43,925 nt of DNA from JBCCQH01 sp039024435. Its GTDB lineage: Bacteria > Bacteroidota > Bacteroidia > J057 > JADKCL01. The translations under genes and the position numbers were made by a program. Under the pieces are notes generated by a model. That model was not told where the DNA came from and made no database searches. It saw nothing but the letters and a program-made list of their open reading frames with translations. The number at the start of each line of letters is the position of its first letter. Position 1 is the stretch's first letter. The stretch lies in the NCBI GenBank assembly GCA_039024435.1, contig JBCCQH010000063.1, forward strand, positions 1-43,925, in the 5' to 3' direction. This document shows positions 27,941 through 36,465 of the stretch, piece after piece.

Positions 27941-28657
27941 ATGACAAGAAGCAATATAAAGGATTTCGAATTTTACCAGCGTCAAATTATTGAATTAGAG
28001 GATCTAAATTCGAATGGATTTCAAAAGATTTCTGCTGGCCAAATCAAGGCTCATCGCCTCAAGCCGTACTCTAGGAATATCTTAACCGGCAAATTGGAAT
28101 TGGTCATTTTGAAGTACACCGCTGGCGAGTCAGTTGGTTCCATAAACCCCAATTGGGAATCTATAATTGGATTACTTGAAACTGCGTTTATTCCAGAGGG
28201 AGATGGAACTTTCTATTTATCGCAGGAAATTTATGTGAAGGCGATTTGGCTTTTGGCTTTTGGTTCCTTCCTTGACTGTACGAATAGAGATTTTAAGAAG
28301 ATGGTCGCAGTGATCGATAGGTGTGGGATCAAGGATTGGCTTTTGGAGCATTTGATTTCTTCACGAATCCAAGGCCGCCCACAAGTCGACACTTTGATTT
28401 TTCCCAAGCCGTATGCCAGCCTCAAAAAAGCGGTTGAAGAAACCGACTCTGCAAAGAGTAGCGCGATAGTGAAGCATTATCTTGAAAAAGAATGGTACAA
28501 AGGTCACAAGGATACTTATTGGTACGATAACCACAAAAATAGCCACGATGTATTTTTCGGCTATTGGAGTTTCGAAGCCGCCGCGGTGGTAAATATCGCG
28601 GGGATCGATGACAGAAGCTTTCGGGACAATGAATATTATCCGAAGGATTTGCTTTGA
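27941..28657 (+). CDS. PoNi-type immunity protein (DUF1911/DUF1910)
   Basis: 238 residues, soluble, AT-rich. The C-terminus carries the DUF1911 signature: HYLEKEWYKGHKD then WYDNHKNSHDVFFGYWSFEA, AAVVNIAGIDD and YYPKDLL. The N-terminal ~110 residues are a helical DUF1910-like part (FEFYQRQIIELEDLN). Proteins of this kind bind and block PoNe nucleases, protecting the producer and its kin. It starts 20 bases after the nuclease gene, as expected for an effector-immunity pair. The lower GC compared with its surroundings suggests recent transfer. Confidence 0.85.
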   Translation: MTRSNIKDFEFYQRQIIELEDLNSNGFQKISAGQIKAHRLKPYSRNILTGKLELVILKYTAGESVGSINPNWESIIGLLETAFIPEGDGTFYLSQEIYVKAIWLLAFGSFLDCTNRDFKKMVAVIDRCGIKDWLLEHLISSRIQGRPQVDTLIFPKPYASLKKAVEETDSAKSSAIVKHYLEKEWYKGHKDTYWYDNHKNSHDVFFGYWSFEAAAVVNIAGIDDRSFRDNEYYPKDLL

Positions 28658-28703
28658 TGGTGAAACCGCAAAAGGTTGACATTGGGAGCGCGACATAAAG
28701 AAT

Positions 28704-28731
28704 GAAGCCCCGCTAGATTTGGCGGGGCTTC
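28704..28731. terminator. Bidirectional terminator hairpin between convergent genes
   Basis: GAAGCCCCGC (28704-28713), an eight-base loop and GCGGGGCTTC (28722-28731): a perfect ten-base stem between the immunity gene and the end of the long minus-strand block. On the minus strand it is followed by ATTCTTTATG, a modest T-rich tail. It marks the boundary of the two modules. Confidence 0.6.
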
Positions 28732-28856
28732 GCTACTTGCTGATGGCTGGAATGGATCACCAGCCGCTAAAAATCAAGTGGCCAATTGGATCAATTCCTA
28801 ATCCGGGTCAGGTAGACCTAGCGAACTGGTCGTTTCAGTGTATATCCTGGTCGGAT

Positions 28857-29690
28857 TTAGTGATAAGTGGCCGATTCTGCCAGCTTGCGTTCCACGTCTT
28901 CGGGACCATATCCAGGATAGGGTTGGTTGATCACCTCCAGGACTGCATAGAGCAGGTCGGCGCGCTTCTGGAAAAATTCAGGCAGGTCTTGCAGGTACGG
29001 ATCGTAATGGTCCCAGGCTGGGAGGTTCCAACTTGCGTACATGGCTTTGACTTGCGAGATCCCGGCCCTGGCCTGTTCAGGTGCAGCTTGTGAAAATACA
29101 ACTGCTTCCCGCACCCCGGCCTGTACAGAGGTTACGAGGTGTTCAAACTCCTTTGGGGTGATGCCTTTGATTTTGCGGACCAGCTTGCCGGGTGCCTTCT
29201 GTAGTTTGTCCAGGAAGGCGGTAAGCACCTGTTGCCGTTCGCTGAAATAGCTGCGCATTTCGTCGGGTTTGATTCCCTCCAGGTCCAGCCCTGGCATGTC
29301 GAACTGAGCATTTACCTCGTTGGCGTTCTGGAGCATTCCCACCATCAGGTCGTCGTCCATTTTCTGAAAGGCTGCGGCCTCACTGATCCCGCCTTTTACG
29401 GCAAGTTCCAGGTGTTCAAATTCCGGGGCGGTGATGCCAGAAAGATCGCGGGTGCTGTTGGGATCGCCGGGGTCGCCGTGAACAGTTCTTTGAATTGCTG
29501 ATTTTGTCATGGAAAAATTTGGGTTTGGTTTGAGGAATTTGCTGCCCAAATAGAGCAACAGGAAAAGTATCAATGTCCCGGCCAGCGAAGGCCAGAATGG
29601 TAAGCCTGTTTTGGTTGTGATACTGCCATGATCGGCTAGTACCTGGTTCTCCAAAAAGAGGGATAGAAGCATCAGGGATAGCTTTGGCAT
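28857..29690 (-). CDS. Membrane protein with two tandem ~80-residue repeats
   Basis: 277 residues, last gene of the long block, two bases after the amidase stop. Two N-terminal hydrophobic segments (about 3-14 and 33-52). The soluble part contains an internal duplication: repeat 1 at 85-165 (SGITAPEFEHLELAVKGGIS, FSERQQVLTAFLDKL) and repeat 2 at 176-255 (KGITPKEFEHLVTSVQAGVR, FQKRADLLYAVLEVI). The shared pattern is GIT-x-x-EFEHL-x-x-x-V-x-x-G-x-x-EA-x-x-F. No known domain recognised. Given its neighbours, it may be a virion membrane or lysis accessory protein; this is inference. Confidence 0.7.
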   Translation of the reverse strand: MPKLSLMLLSLFLENQVLADHGSITTKTGLPFWPSLAGTLILFLLLYLGSKFLKPNPNFSMTKSAIQRTVHGDPGDPNSTRDLSGITAPEFEHLELAVKGGISEAAAFQKMDDDLMVGMLQNANEVNAQFDMPGLDLEGIKPDEMRSYFSERQQVLTAFLDKLQKAPGKLVRKIKGITPKEFEHLVTSVQAGVREAVVFSQAAPEQARAGISQVKAMYASWNLPAWDHYDPYLQDLPEFFQKRADLLYAVLEVINQPYPGYGPEDVERKLAESATYH

Positions 29691-29692
29691 GG

Positions 29693-30391
29693 TTAGAGAA
29701 TTTTGGGGTTGAAAATGAGCAATGCCGATATGCTCAGTAATCCCAGGCCAGCCAGGGCAAGGGGTACGAGCGGAAGGCTACCGCCGCCCAGGGTAGGGTA
29801 CAGTTTGCTGATTGCAGAGAGCAACGCCCTTGCAGCCCGTTGGCGGAACTGTGGCTGGTTCATGTGCCGGGCATTGTGGGGGTTGGTCATAAAACCGATT
29901 TCAACCAGAACCGAGGGCATTTTTGTTTCTCTCAGTACGTGGAAGTTTGCAGTTTTCGCCCCCCGTGGTGCCAACTCTTTCAGGGCATGAGAAAGGTGAT
30001 CGAAAAAGACCTGGTTGGGCCGAATCGAATCCTGTGCGCCTGAAAAGCTGAACGTCTCCAGGCCATGAGCAGCGGGGTTGCTGTGACCGTTGGCATGGAT
30101 GGAGAGGTAAAGGCATTCACCATGCTTTGCGCGTATCGCGTTCGCCTTCCTGGTGCGTTCACCCAGGGGAACATCCTGCCAGTTGTCGGGATGGACGATG
30201 TACTGAAATGGGATACCTTTGCCCTTTAGCAGCTTGCCCAGCCTGCGGGCAATGTCCCGGTTAAATACTCCTTCGAAAATTTGGGGCATGTCGGGCCATT
30301 TCGGGCTACGCTTTCCCGGGGTGACATAGATTCCTGTGCGCGGGTCTATTCCACCGTGGCCGGGGTCAATCAGGATAAGGGGCTTGCTCAT
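29693..30391 (-). CDS. N-acetylmuramoyl-L-alanine amidase (Amidase_3) with C-terminal membrane anchor
   Basis: 232 residues. The catalytic domain fills residues 4-198 with the zinc and catalytic residues in place: His12 (LIDPGHGG), Glu40 (IFEGVFNRDIARRL), His99 (LSIHANGH) and Glu164 (SVLVEIGFMTN). It cuts the amide bond between muramic acid and the stem peptide. Unusually there is no signal peptide; instead a transmembrane segment closes the protein (about 206-226, LPLVPLALAGLGLLSISALL). The ATGA overlap with the 1609-residue gene shows translational coupling. A tail-anchored amidase fits a virus-membrane-associated entry or lysis enzyme, in line with the other murein genes in the block. Confidence 0.88.
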   Translation of the reverse strand: MSKPLILIDPGHGGIDPRTGIYVTPGKRSPKWPDMPQIFEGVFNRDIARRLGKLLKGKGIPFQYIVHPDNWQDVPLGERTRKANAIRAKHGECLYLSIHANGHSNPAAHGLETFSFSGAQDSIRPNQVFFDHLSHALKELAPRGAKTANFHVLRETKMPSVLVEIGFMTNPHNARHMNQPQFRQRAARALLSAISKLYPTLGGGSLPLVPLALAGLGLLSISALLIFNPKIL

Positions 30392-32136
30392 TCTGCGGCC
30401 TCCTTTTTGTCAAAAATCACTTTCATCTCTCCAGGTCCGTATCGGCCATCGGCAACGGCCTGTCCGTCCTTGACATTCACCAACACGTCCACTTCATGCT
30501 CAAATTCCCGCGTACCACGTGGCAATCCGTCCTTGGTGACGTGGGCCAGGAACAGGAAGGAAGTATTGGGCCATCGGGTGATCAATCGCCGCATCGCCGC
30601 AATGTCCAGGTTTCCCCGGCTAAGGCTGTCCACAATCACGAAGTCATAGGCGGCCAGATCAGCAGGCAGATGATTAGTAATGATCAGGTCGTGGTGTTCG
30701 ACACCCAGGCGTTGAATGCGTTCGGCCATTGTGGAGCGTATTCCCTCCTCGATGGAGGAATAAAGGACCGTTCCGAAATTCCGGGCAAGGTATCCGGCCA
30801 ATCCCAGGGCCATCGTGGACTTCCCCGATTTTGGAGGGCCGTAGATCAATGCAGAAAACCCGATTGAAGGCTTGTTAAACAGCCCTTCCCAGGCTCCAGT
30901 GAAATTGTAAGTCCGGTCGCCCAGGTCCGGGATTTTGTTGGAATGGAAGGTAAGGGCTTGCCCTTTGGGTGCTGAGATAATCGCGGTAGTTCCATCGGGG
31001 TTTGTTGTGTTCGAACCCGGCGAAGCTGTGCCTGTTCCCCCTGTGAAAAGTTGGCCGCCTGAACCTGCATGTGCATTACCTGCACCTGTGGGGGCCAGGG
31101 AGGTCGAACTACTGCTTGAAGTGCTGTTTGTCCCGCTGCTTGCCGGGTCGTTGCCTGGGGCGGCTGAAAGAGGGCTATTTGAAACAAACCCTCCTTCGTT
31201 TTCACCGATTCCTCCCAGGCCATCGCTAAAATTTACCGGGGGAAAATCCTCGCTTTCTCCAATCAGTCGATCCTTTTGGTTGATGATCTGGTGGGCCTTC
31301 AAATATTCTTCCAGGCCATCGAGGTCGTCCACGTGGCGCATAAATCCGTCCTCGATGAATTCGGCCAATTGTTCAGGCTCCTGAATGGCGAAAACGGTAT
31401 TGTTCCACCTGTCGCTTACCCATCCAGCAAACTCGTCGCGCTCCTGCCAATATGCCCATTGGTAGTATTTGGGCCTTGTGTGGCCTTGAAGTTCAGCCTG
31501 ACAGCCGCAACCATGCAATGTAGTAGTTAGTCCCTCCAGGGTGCGCTTCTGGAGTTTCACCACCTCGTCGCCGCCCTTGATGTATTTTTTCAGGGCTTTG
31601 ATGATTGCGGGGATGTCCCCGGCTGCGGGTCCGTCCCCGATCAGCCCCTTGTCCTGGTCAGCAGCGATCTGTTTCAAAAGGCGTTCGGCCTGCTCTTTGG
31701 GTACTGCCTTGCCTTGCATCCCAATGAAGCGCAAGGAATACCTGACAGAAGGATAGACTGCAAAGCCATCGGTCAGGGTCCGGTACTTTGCAATCTTCTT
31801 TTCGTCGAAAAGCAGCAGTCGGGTTTCGTCGGGGTTGTCGGTTTTGTAGGCGTTGTTGAGTACCCAAACAAGGCGGGATTGGATGTATTCCATTTCCTTC
31901 CAGAATGGTGTCGCATGTTGTTCCCCGCGCTTTTTCCCGCTAAGGATGTTGCCCCGTTTGATCTCACGCTGCAACCGCTTCAATAGGTTCAAGGTGGTCT
32001 TTTGCGCTTTGGGTTTTCCGGGCCGCTCTTTGCCCGATTTGAGTTTGCGGGGGTTTCCGTCCAGGTTGACAAAGGAGCGCATCAGCTTCAGGGCGATGTC
32101 CTTCTTTTCGACAAAGGTTTTATCATTGACTGACAT
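30388..32136 (-). other. Possible internal translation start inside the giant gene (582-residue ATPase protein)
   Basis: The ATG at 32136 (MSVNDKTFVEKKD) is in frame and preceded by CCACAAACCCAACAAACCC then ACC. This has the A/C-rich leader form found just before independent genes of the block (AACAAACC or CAAACC directly before ATG). The residues encoded by that leader (NKVTNHKPNKPT) look like translated spacer. Either two neighbouring genes fused by losing a stop codon, or the internal start is used as well. Confidence 0.4.
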
Positions 32137-35100
32137 GGTGGGTTTGTTGGGTTTGTGGTTGGTTACTTTGTTGGCCGTTGTCCTGGACGCTGTGTTTGCG
32201 GGGTTGAACAGGAAGCGGTATTGGCCGCCGTGCTTGTAGGCTATGGCCAGCTTCGGCCCTTTGAGCCGTGGGAGCAATGAAAGGGCCGAATGCGCGGTAA
32301 GTGTCAGGTGATCGGAAGCAGCCCCGCCTTCGGTGGTCTTGTGTAGTCCCTGGAGGACCAGCCAACCGGAATGATTGGCATACTTGAAAGGGCCGTTCCG
32401 GACCTCCAGCTTGCCCAGCATCATGTCCCCGGCTTTGGGGTCGGGCTTGAAGGTTTTGCCTTCCTGGCCTTCCCGAATGGTCCCGTAAACGCTGGCCTCT
32501 TTCCCCTCCAGTTTCAGAATGACGCTGGACTTACCGAACTGGTCGGCTGTTTTGGTTTTCCAGGCTTTGAGCATCCGGGCGAGTTCCACCCGCGACACCT
32601 CCAGGAAGCGGTTGTAATGGCCTTCAAATGGGCCGATTTTGGCAAGCATGTCCTTGACATCCTCGCCGACCATGTTGTGAAACTCAAAACCTCTGCCTGA
32701 AAAGCCCAGGACCGGGTGCGTTTTGGCTTCTCCCATTTGGCGAGTTCCTGCGTACAGTTCCAAGTCGCCGGACTTGACCGTTTGCAGTACCCGATTAAAC
32801 CGCTGGCTTGCCAGGATGCTGTACCGGAAGGACTTGCGGGTGCTGCCGATTGACTTCCTGAACAGAGCATAGTAGTCGCTGCTCCAGATGGTCGCTTTTC
32901 CCTGCTCTGAGGTAAAGAGGATTTCAGATAATTCACCGTCTGAGGTGGTGGACCGCTCTGCCATTTCAATCACAGGGGCAAGCTGATCGACAGTTGTGGT
33001 CAGGATCGGCTTGCGGTTGGTGATCCGGTAGGTGTCGCGGTTGTCCTGGTCGGGAATCTGGACAAGGCCATTTCCCCGGCGCACGTAATCACCATCAGGC
33101 AATCCGGTATTGTGGATGGTGAGCGATTGGTAGAAAATGGTGTAATGCAGGTCGCCATCTTTGACGTAGAGCGATTCAACGATATAGGAGCGTTTTACCT
33201 CCAGTATGCTCAAAGCCTTGAAGTGCCAGAGTTTAAGCCGCTGGCCGCGCTCTGCTTTGGGCAAGCTGCTGGTGGTGTCGATCTTGTGGTGGACAACCTT
33301 ACCCAGGTGATGGGTGCGGACCTTTTTGGCCTCCAGGTCGAAGTAAAGGTTAAAGCCGTATTCAAAATCCTGCTGCTCCAGGTTCCAGCCTTCGGTGATC
33401 GTCGGGCTTCCAGATGGCCGCCCCCAGGTGTCCCGGGTTTCCTGCATTGTCCCGATCCTAATGGGCATGAGAAGGGCCAGAGGGCCGCGCTCCATCATTT
33501 TCGCGGTGTCCTTTATGGGTCGCTCAGTGGAGAAAATGACCGGGTGCTTTGGCGAATCTGAACTGAGGTAAATCCGTTCGATTCCAGAAATGAGCAGCGC
33601 GATACAAACGGCCTCAAGCAGCTTCCCATTGACCGCCACGACCATCTCCCCGCCAAAGATGAAATCTACCCGGCTCCAGGGGCCGGATGCTGACCAAATG
33701 CTTTGATTGATCGCATGGGCATAGCGCAGCAAAGCCTTTACACTTACCCCGCTGTGGATGTGGGTGTGGTTGGTTGGGATGACGCGCTGGAAGTCGGGGT
33801 ATTTGCCTTGCTCCCCTTCTTTGATCTGTCGAGCGCGCAAGTCCTGGTCTTTGCTGCATGTGAGACATTCCCAGGTGTTTTTCTCAGATGCTTTTAGCTT
33901 ACCCGGATACCAGAACAGTTTATGGGCATCGGTGGCCGCGACCCCGGCCTGTTCAAACTTCATGCCTTTCAGCACCCCCTTGTCGGTGTCTTTGGCGGCA
34001 AAGAAGGAGAAGATTTTGCGCAGTCCCTTGTTTCCCCTCTCCAGCTTGAAGTCGGTAGCCTTTGGGTAGTTCGCGTATTTGTTGAGGCTGGGAAGCCGCT
34101 GCCAATCATCGCGTGAATCCCGCACCCGGTAGTCGGGAAAGGTTTGGCCGGGTTGCTCCAGGTCGGATTCGGGTGGGGTGCTGGCCTGTTTTGCTCCTTC
34201 CTGGGGGGCGTAGTTACCGGGATAGATTCGGTCCCAATCGGCCAGGGTTTCGCTGGCCTCCATGATTGAAACAACCTTTGCCTGCTTTTTGCCTCTGGTG
34301 AATCCGACAAGATACCGGGGAACGAAACGGCCTTGTTCGTTTTTGACCATCACCCGGTCGCCCCGGTACACCTGGAACCATTTCTGGCCTTCGCGGTCGA
34401 TCAGCTTGAAGTCGTCGGGCTTGGTGATCCTGGCCAGGGCAACGGTGTAAACAAGGTCAAGGTCGCCGCCCTGGGTTTTGTCGTTGAAAATCTTCCTGGC
34501 CACGTTGATTCCGACCCCGGCACCGTTGAAGTCTTCGCGGATAATGTGGCGGGGACGATCCAGACCGAAACGTTGGCGGTAGGCAATTTGGGTTCCCTTC
34601 ACCGATCCGGGGAACAGGTCGAAAAAGTCCAGTTCATCGAAGACCTGATTGATAGCAAACTTGATTTTTGCCGACCTGCTACCCTGGGCCAGTTCGGGCT
34701 TTACCGGACGTGGCTGCTTCTTTCTCCACTGCTCCATTTCCCGGTCCACCTGGGGATCAGCCTCCCTTTTGACTTCGGAATCTTTCTGTGGTTTCGGTGG
34801 TTCCTGTTCGCGTTTCTTCTGGTCCTGGAGTTCGTTGAACAAAGCCATGCGTTGTTCGTGGAGATCGTCCAGCAATTGTTCCACGTTTTCGGGTGGATTG
34901 GGGGCGGCCATGAGTTTGTCGCTTTGGGCAATCACCGCATCTAGTTCGGCCTGAATGGCGATGGAATTGCGGGGTGTCTTGCCCAGGCCGTTACGCTCCA
35001 GGGAACGGGCGAAGCGCAGGGTTTGCTTGTTCTGCTTTGCCCACCAGAAGGCTTTACCCGCCCTGAACGCCAGGCGGAAGCCTTTGGCGCGTACCCTAGC

Positions 35101-35217
35101 CAGCATTTCCTTTCCGGGATCGGCGGAAAAGTGAAGTTCTACACCGTTCTTTTCCCGGTTCTCGATGACCTGTACGGTGGCCGTTTCCCCTTTGGGAAGC
35201 TGTGCGGTTTTTGGCAT
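30388..35217 (-). CDS. Giant protein: sliding-clamp-like segment and C-terminal RecA/RAD55-like ATPase; probable gene fusion
   Basis: 1609 residues. About 12-70: a small module (ENREKNGVELHFSADPGK, GKAFWWAKQNKQTL) seen in large DNA-handling proteins of Bacteroidota mobile elements. About 75-170: coiled, charged linker. About 400-585: a segment resembling DNA-polymerase sliding clamps, with ATDAHKLFWYPGK, YPDFQRVIP, VVAVNGKLLEAV and LLMPIRIG. About 740-1010 may hold a second, more divergent clamp-like part. About 1028-1330: helical, unrecognised, with LHGCGCQAEL. A Ser/Gly/Thr-rich linker follows. The C-terminus is a P-loop ATPase with Walker A GPPKSGKST (1460-1468) and Walker B FVIVDSLS (Asp1530), RecA/RAD55/KaiC type, not an FtsK/HerA packaging ATPase. 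At Met1028 (32136) a leader-like AACAAACCCACC sits directly before an in-frame ATG, so a separate 582-residue product may also be made. It probably serves replication of the element. Confidence 0.7.
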   Translation of the reverse strand: MPKTAQLPKGETATVQVIENREKNGVELHFSADPGKEMLARVRAKGFRLAFRAGKAFWWAKQNKQTLRFARSLERNGLGKTPRNSIAIQAELDAVIAQSDKLMAAPNPPENVEQLLDDLHEQRMALFNELQDQKKREQEPPKPQKDSEVKREADPQVDREMEQWRKKQPRPVKPELAQGSRSAKIKFAINQVFDELDFFDLFPGSVKGTQIAYRQRFGLDRPRHIIREDFNGAGVGINVARKIFNDKTQGGDLDLVYTVALARITKPDDFKLIDREGQKWFQVYRGDRVMVKNEQGRFVPRYLVGFTRGKKQAKVVSIMEASETLADWDRIYPGNYAPQEGAKQASTPPESDLEQPGQTFPDYRVRDSRDDWQRLPSLNKYANYPKATDFKLERGNKGLRKIFSFFAAKDTDKGVLKGMKFEQAGVAATDAHKLFWYPGKLKASEKNTWECLTCSKDQDLRARQIKEGEQGKYPDFQRVIPTNHTHIHSGVSVKALLRYAHAINQSIWSASGPWSRVDFIFGGEMVVAVNGKLLEAVCIALLISGIERIYLSSDSPKHPVIFSTERPIKDTAKMMERGPLALLMPIRIGTMQETRDTWGRPSGSPTITEGWNLEQQDFEYGFNLYFDLEAKKVRTHHLGKVVHHKIDTTSSLPKAERGQRLKLWHFKALSILEVKRSYIVESLYVKDGDLHYTIFYQSLTIHNTGLPDGDYVRRGNGLVQIPDQDNRDTYRITNRKPILTTTVDQLAPVIEMAERSTTSDGELSEILFTSEQGKATIWSSDYYALFRKSIGSTRKSFRYSILASQRFNRVLQTVKSGDLELYAGTRQMGEAKTHPVLGFSGRGFEFHNMVGEDVKDMLAKIGPFEGHYNRFLEVSRVELARMLKAWKTKTADQFGKSSVILKLEGKEASVYGTIREGQEGKTFKPDPKAGDMMLGKLEVRNGPFKYANHSGWLVLQGLHKTTEGGAASDHLTLTAHSALSLLPRLKGPKLAIAYKHGGQYRFLFNPANTASRTTANKVTNHKPNKPTMSVNDKTFVEKKDIALKLMRSFVNLDGNPRKLKSGKERPGKPKAQKTTLNLLKRLQREIKRGNILSGKKRGEQHATPFWKEMEYIQSRLVWVLNNAYKTDNPDETRLLLFDEKKIAKYRTLTDGFAVYPSVRYSLRFIGMQGKAVPKEQAERLLKQIAADQDKGLIGDGPAAGDIPAIIKALKKYIKGGDEVVKLQKRTLEGLTTTLHGCGCQAELQGHTRPKYYQWAYWQERDEFAGWVSDRWNNTVFAIQEPEQLAEFIEDGFMRHVDDLDGLEEYLKAHQIINQKDRLIGESEDFPPVNFSDGLGGIGENEGGFVSNSPLSAAPGNDPASSGTNSTSSSSSTSLAPTGAGNAHAGSGGQLFTGGTGTASPGSNTTNPDGTTAIISAPKGQALTFHSNKIPDLGDRTYNFTGAWEGLFNKPSIGFSALIYGPPKSGKSTMALGLAGYLARNFGTVLYSSIEEGIRSTMAERIQRLGVEHHDLIITNHLPADLAAYDFVIVDSLSRGNLDIAAMRRLITRWPNTSFLFLAHVTKDGLPRGTREFEHEVDVLVNVKDGQAVADGRYGPGEMKVIFDKKEAAE

Positions 35218-35238
35218 GGTTTGCTTGTGTAGGTCTGG

Positions 35239-35556
35239 TTACTTCAAGGGATCAAATCCCAACTTGCGATTGATTTTCTCCCTGTCTTGATAGGCTTGTG
35301 AGATGCCCCGGATGCAGCGTTTCAGCCTTCCCTTTTGTTTGTTGTCCAGCCGGGCGCTCAGGTCCACCGCCTTCATCAAGGCATCTGGTTTGCGGTCAAC
35401 CTTTTTGAGATATTCCATTGCCGATTTCCAGCCAAAACCGACTTCGTTGTGGAGTATTCCAAGCAAGTGGTGCTTGCGTCCTGCATTGATTTTGCCCAGG
35501 CGGACCGATTCGGTAATCATTCCAATGGTGGAACCTGGTTTAGGTTTTGTTGGCAT
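35239..35556 (-). CDS. Small helical protein, paralogue of two others in the block
   Basis: 105 residues from the ATG at 35556 (MPTKPKPGSTIGM), preceded by TTACAAACC; the longer frame from 35607 lacks such a leader. Soluble and basic. The second half (VDLSARLDNKQKGRLKRCIR then GISQAYQDREKI) shares its pattern with the 97- and 121-residue proteins nearby. No known domain. It starts the run that leads into the giant gene. Confidence 0.65.
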   Translation of the reverse strand: MPTKPKPGSTIGMITESVRLGKINAGRKHHLLGILHNEVGFGWKSAMEYLKKVDRKPDALMKAVDLSARLDNKQKGRLKRCIRGISQAYQDREKINRKLGFDPLK

Positions 35557-35630
35557 GGTTTGTAAGGTTGTTTTGATGACTGATACAGGCGGCCCCGCGA
35601 TGGGCAATGCTCTGATTCGGTGCCGGATTG

Positions 35631-35924
35631 TTAAAGGCGAATGCAGTTGTCCAGGTTGGTCGCAGCGGAATGGATTTCATCGACACGCCGGGCGATGTTC
35701 CGCTTTTGTTTGTCGTCCAGGTCCACGAAGCGGGAAATGGTCGTGATGACTTCGTTGGGGAAATTGGCGGCTTGCTCCAACAGAGTTGAAATAGTGCCTT
35801 CGTTCAGGTTAAAATCGTTATGCAACAGTTTCGCAAGCAAGAACTGCTTACGTAAAAGCCACGATTGATAATTGAGTTTGATTGCCAAAATTGGCAGGTA
35901 GTTTTTCGCGTTTTGTTCAGGCAT
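35631..35924 (-). CDS. Small helical protein, paralogue
   Basis: 97 residues, leader CAACAAACCTATC before the ATG. The second half, ISRFVDLDDKQKRNIARRVD then EIHSAATNL, matches the LD-x-KQK-x-x-(I/L)-x-R pattern of the 105-residue neighbour. Soluble, no known domain. The pair may be DNA- or capsid-associated helical proteins; unproven. Confidence 0.65.
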   Translation of the reverse strand: MPEQNAKNYLPILAIKLNYQSWLLRKQFLLAKLLHNDFNLNEGTISTLLEQAANFPNEVITTISRFVDLDDKQKRNIARRVDEIHSAATNLDNCIRL

Positions 35925-35986
35925 GATAGGTTTGTTGTTAGTTGGAATGATCTAGGCCGATTTGCCGGGCCAGGAATGGGGAAACT

Positions 35987-36454
35987 CTATTGGGAGGATT
36001 TGCCAGGGCTGCCAAAGACAAACCAGCGACCATTTAATTGGATTACACGGGCCTTGCCGCCGCCGCCCAGGACGTTCCCCTTTCGGTATTTATCAGCATA
36101 GAAGTTGGCATCTTTCTTTCCGTCCGCGTCATAAACGCGCTTGTACCTGACCCCGTTAAATGTCTTGTAGGTGGGGATTTTTTCAGGTTCGGTTTCTCCA
36201 AGGGAGTCATCCCCCCAGCCGGCGGTAAAGTTGACGTAAACGGTTGTATCCCCTACCTGAACTTTCGCGATCTTCTCACGCGCTCCCATGTTTTCCCGAA
36301 ATGCTTTCAGCTTTTCAGCCTCCCCTTTGTTGGTAGTGGCGGTATTGAAGGAATAGCGCAGTGGGCCGACTTGGAGGTAGTAGCCGATTCGCTTTTTCGT
36401 CCCGGCAAAATTCAGGATTACCCGATTGTTCGAAGGCGTTGCTAGGTATGGCAT
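35987..36454 (-). CDS. Small beta-rich hypothetical protein
   Basis: 155 residues from the ATG at 36454 (MPYLATPSNNRVILNFAGTK), preceded by CCTCCTAACCAAGAAAAAT; the in-frame ATG at 36502 would add 16 residues that overlap the upstream gene. Rich in short strands and Gly (VQVGDTTVYVNFTAGWGDD, GGGGKARVIQLNGRWFVFGS). No signal or membrane segment. Possibly a structural protein, by position. Confidence 0.6.
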   Translation of the reverse strand: MPYLATPSNNRVILNFAGTKKRIGYYLQVGPLRYSFNTATTNKGEAEKLKAFRENMGAREKIAKVQVGDTTVYVNFTAGWGDDSLGETEPEKIPTYKTFNGVRYKRVYDADGKKDANFYADKYRKGNVLGGGGKARVIQLNGRWFVFGSPGKSSQ

Positions 36455-36465
36455 ATTTTTCTTGG

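Noticed and set aside
30388..30860. Viral packaging ATPase at the C-terminus of the giant protein
   Set aside because: The P-loop domain looks like RecA/RAD55/KaiC (GPPKSGKST, FVIVDSLS with a following HVTKDG), not FtsK/HerA.
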